In this document: one piece after another, positions 61,926-64,000 of the stretch
How positions within the stretch are numbered: the first letter of the stretch is position 1
Layout of the letters: the number at the start of each line of letters is the position of its first letter
Source: Rhodospirillales bacterium
Lineage (GTDB): Bacteria > Pseudomonadota > Alphaproteobacteria > Micavibrionales > Micavibrionaceae
Reading direction: 5' to 3'
DNA length: 64,000 nucleotides
NCBI GenBank assembly: GCA_020638175.1
Contig: JACKJA010000002.1
Span: 1,736,001 to 1,800,000, forward strand
Notes under the pieces: generated by a model
What the model saw: only the letters and a program-made list of their open reading frames with translations
The model's database searches: none
What the model was told of the DNA's origin: nothing
Program-made: the position numbers and the translations under genes

Positions 61926-62600
61926 ATGATGGGAAAATTCTTCTGGGCACCGGAAAGCTTGCGCGATGCCTTTGGTTTTGCTGGCTGGGACAAAAAAATA
62001 AAACTGGTCGAGCCACCATATGATCCCAATCAACGCATCACAATTGACGAACGCGTCCATCCACTGGGCGGCATTACCGAACACCGGATTGAATCCAATG
62101 AAGTCACCCAAACCTTCGATTCAAACGCATCCCGCAAAGGCGGTGTTTTCGACGACGTGAAAAACCTGCTCACAAACAAAACCGTCACCATCGGCCTGAC
62201 GGCACCCGTATCCGGGGCCGAAAACGAGGAAGACAAAGGTCTAAAACTCCTCATCGCCTTCCGCAAAGCCCGCTTTTCCGCCGAATACAAACCCGCCGCC
62301 ATCAAGCTCAATAACCTGACATGGTGGGCCGGAACGGATAGCGCCGCTTTTGAACCAAAAGCAAAACAAGTTATGAGTTTTGTAAAAGCAGCCAGCGCCG
62401 CCGCCGATCAGGGGCAAGCCCCGACGCGGGAAATGGTCAAAAACCTGCGTAATGCCATAGACGAAAAAGAAGAAACCATTCTTGATATGTTTATCGAAAT
62501 GGCTGCTTTTTACGATAAGATGCAGGGGCTTACCGGGGATACGAAAAGTGGTGTGCAAAGCAACGTTGCAACAGCCTATCTCTTGAAGAAAAATCCATAG
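61926..62600 (+). CDS. Hypothetical protein
   Basis: The protein has 224 residues from ATG 61926 (or the next codon, 61929). The frame is open back to 61776, but that part is repeat-derived and lacks a good start site. FFWAPESLRDAFGFAGWDKKIKL near the start and a charged helical end (about residues 150–210) are the notable parts. There is no signal peptide, membrane segment or recognised domain. It precedes the HAD hydrolase gene by 17 bases. Confidence 0.6.
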   Translation: MMGKFFWAPESLRDAFGFAGWDKKIKLVEPPYDPNQRITIDERVHPLGGITEHRIESNEVTQTFDSNASRKGGVFDDVKNLLTNKTVTIGLTAPVSGAENEEDKGLKLLIAFRKARFSAEYKPAAIKLNNLTWWAGTDSAAFEPKAKQVMSFVKAASAAADQGQAPTREMVKNLRNAIDEKEETILDMFIEMAAFYDKMQGLTGDTKSGVQSNVATAYLLKKNP

Positions 62601-62617
62601 CAGTCTAAGACTTTGTC

Positions 62618-63328
62618 ATGAGCTTGCAAAAACCAACCATTGTCCTGTTTGACATGGACGGCACCACCGTGCGGCATTTAAACCCGCGGCTGCTCCATAT
62701 TCTGGAATGGCTGGACGATCTTTCCTACAAAGTTGCCAAGTTTTTCTCGCGCCTGTTCCGCCGGAAAATCCGGCACATGCCGCTGACCGAGTATCGCTCC
62801 GGCAAGCGGCCCAAGCGCCTCGTCCACCGGGCCATTCACAAGATCCGCCGCAAACCGGTCGAGGAAATCGTTGCGCCCTGCCCCGGCATTTATGACATTC
62901 TCGACTTGTTCAAAGCCCACAACATCCCGATGGGGCTGGTGAGCTCCGGCATGGGCAAGGGCTATGGCCACGATATTCTGGAAACGTTCGAGCTAACCCC
63001 CTATTTTGCCGTCACTGTCTTCCGCGAGGATATCCGCAAATCCAAACCGAACCCGGAGCCGCTGCTGAAAGCGCTGAGCGACCTGCCCCTCCCGCCGCAG
63101 GAAAACGATGTCATCTGGTATATCGGCGACCGCCGCAAAGATGTTCTGGCGGCGCTGACCGCGGCCGAGCACCTGCCCTGCCCGATCATCCCGCTGGCCT
63201 ATAATCTGCACGCCGCCATCGCGATACTGGAAAACAACCTCCCTGCCGAGCACATCATCATGGCGTGGCCGGACCTGCTCCAGAAACTCGAAGACATTAT
63301 CCCCAAAGCGGGGAAAAAATTCGCATGA
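62618..63328 (+). CDS. HAD-superfamily hydrolase
   Basis: The 236-residue protein has the HAD motifs FDMDGTTVRHL (motif I, catalytic Asp about 11), LVSSGMGKGYG (motif II), a Lys in IRKSKPNPEPLL (motif III) and YIGDRRKDVLAAL (motif IV). A helical, basic cap insert covers about residues 28–80. It is like phosphoglycolate-phosphatase-type enzymes; the substrate is unknown. It overlaps the next gene by four bases (ATGA). Confidence 0.87.
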   Translation: MSLQKPTIVLFDMDGTTVRHLNPRLLHILEWLDDLSYKVAKFFSRLFRRKIRHMPLTEYRSGKRPKRLVHRAIHKIRRKPVEEIVAPCPGIYDILDLFKAHNIPMGLVSSGMGKGYGHDILETFELTPYFAVTVFREDIRKSKPNPEPLLKALSDLPLPPQENDVIWYIGDRRKDVLAALTAAEHLPCPIIPLAYNLHAAIAILENNLPAEHIIMAWPDLLQKLEDIIPKAGKKFA

Positions 63329-64000
63329 CCTACTCCCTGATGATCCACGGCGGTGCCGGCTCCTCCCCCCTGCAGGAAAAAGTCAGCCAGCAAGTCGTCC
63401 TCGACAGCATGACAATTATCCTGGAAGCCGGGCGAAAAATCCTGGAAGCCGGGGGCAGCGCTCTGGAAGCCGTACATCATTGTGTAAATCTGCTGGAAAA
63501 TGATCCCCACTATAATGCCGGGCATGGCGCGCGTGCCAACAGCGAAGGCAACTATGAACTTGATGCCGCCATCATGGATGGCCGCGATATGAGCGCCGGA
63601 GCCGTCGCCGCCGTCCCCAATCTGAAAAACCCGATTGATCTGGCGGCCCTCGTCAAAGACAAAACGCCCCATGTCCTGCTGTCCGGCGAAGGCGCTATCC
63701 GCTTCGCACAGGAACACAGCGTACCGATCGAAAGCCGGGATTATTTCGTACTGGCCCACACCAAAATTGAAAAACTGATCGTCGAGGAACATGGAACCGT
63801 CGGCGCCGTGGCGCGGGACAAACACGGTAATCTGGCCGCCGCCACATCCACAGGCGGCTGGGATACCAAAATGCCGGGCCGCATCGGCGACACCCCGATC
63901 ATCGGCGCAGGCACATGGGCCGACAATCATAACTGCGCCGTATCATGCACCGGCGTTGGCGAACAATTCATCCGCACAGGACTGGCCAAACACATCGCCT
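63325..64000 (+). CDS. Isoaspartyl peptidase / L-asparaginase, Ntn-hydrolase (partial, cut by the right edge)
   Basis: About 225 residues are visible. IHGGAGSSP near the start, HYNAGHGARANSEGNYELDAAIMDG (about residue 62) and the self-cleavage/catalytic Thr in EEHGTVGAVARDKHGNLAAATSTGG (about residue 156) define the plant-type asparaginase/IaaA family, which clears isoaspartyl dipeptides. Like others it should be split into alpha and beta chains before Thr. The C-terminal part lies outside the window. Confidence 0.9.
   Translation, partial: MTYSLMIHGGAGSSPLQEKVSQQVVLDSMTIILEAGRKILEAGGSALEAVHHCVNLLENDPHYNAGHGARANSEGNYELDAAIMDGRDMSAGAVAAVPNLKNPIDLAALVKDKTPHVLLSGEGAIRFAQEHSVPIESRDYFVLAHTKIEKLIVEEHGTVGAVARDKHGNLAAATSTGGWDTKMPGRIGDTPIIGAGTWADNHNCAVSCTGVGEQFIRTGLAKHIA

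Noticed and set aside
1..64000. CRISPR arrays, integrases, transposases, phage genes or rRNA
   Set aside because: No spaced direct repeats with constant length, no recognisable recombinase and no rRNA segment were found on either strand.

Overview
The window looks like chromosomal DNA of an alphaproteobacterium of moderate GC. The evidence is gene content and order. The block serS – pcm – LysM/M23 peptidase – yajC – secD – secF – Mth938-like is a typical alphaproteobacterial arrangement. The folate-dependent tRNA methylase TrmFO, an xseB–ispA–dxs operon, LipB, an iron superoxide dismutase and a PBP1A-type peptidoglycan synthase fit the same picture. Genus or family cannot be fixed from the sequence alone.

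Positions 1–29035 form one large surface-glycan locus, visibly more AT-rich than the rest. From the left edge, on the minus strand, come a CotH-type kinase-like protein (cut by the edge), a DUF4956 membrane protein, a CheR-like methyltransferase, a glutamine-hydrolysing asparagine synthase-like amidotransferase and a Wzx-type flippase. A sulfotransferase and a methyltransferase follow on the plus strand. The core is a pseudaminic-acid pathway on the minus strand (pseB, pseC, pseG, pseI). It carries three additions: a Gfo/Idh oxidoreductase, a fusion of a SpsF-like cytidylyltransferase to a class III aminotransferase, and a formyltransferase-fold gene where the PseH acetyltransferase would be expected. 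Next come an MBOAT O-acyltransferase, its probable SGNH-like partner and a phytanoyl-CoA dioxygenase-like gene. After a methyltransferase and a capsule-type glycosyltransferase comes a second plus-strand sugar operon: SpsF-like cytidylyltransferase, GNAT acetyltransferase, Gfo/Idh oxidoreductase, DegT aminotransferase, a GT-B-fold protein and a GT4 glycosyltransferase. Together these genes would build, decorate (formyl, acetyl, methyl, sulfate, acyl, amide) and export an acidic glycan such as a flagellin glycan, O-antigen or capsule.

Positions 29134–35211 hold a small lipoprotein, a helical protein, a BPL_N amidotransferase-like protein, a DUF1284 protein, trmFO, a sodium:solute symporter-like permease, a small charged protein and sodB. 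Positions 35214–44207 are the TerC–Mth938–SecF–SecD–YajC and DUF3592–M23–Pcm–SerS block on the minus strand, with a MIF-like tautomerase and a 74-residue ORF set between. Positions 44335–54360 contain an N-formylglutamate amidohydrolase-like gene, lipB, tRNA-Leu(GAG), a malic enzyme, mgtE, a GNAT, PBP1A, a small hypothetical gene, rnhA with a duplicated 5' fragment, and a YgjV-like membrane protein. Positions 54361–64000 contain ispH, a proline-rich lipoprotein, gmhA, a metallophosphatase, a 53-residue ORF with a strong ribosome binding site, xseB–ispA–dxs, a GIY-YIG nuclease gene between palindromic repeats, an unknown protein, a HAD hydrolase and an isoaspartyl peptidase/asparaginase cut by the right edge.

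The most unusual points are the formyltransferase-containing pseudaminate locus with two parallel cytidylyltransferase/oxidoreductase/aminotransferase modules, long G/C homopolymers inside surface genes, a 38-bp direct repeat that duplicates the 5' end of rnhA around a hairpin-rich insert, and palindromic repeats that flank the GIY-YIG gene and supply the last codons of dxs. No CRISPR array, rRNA, transposase or phage gene was seen.
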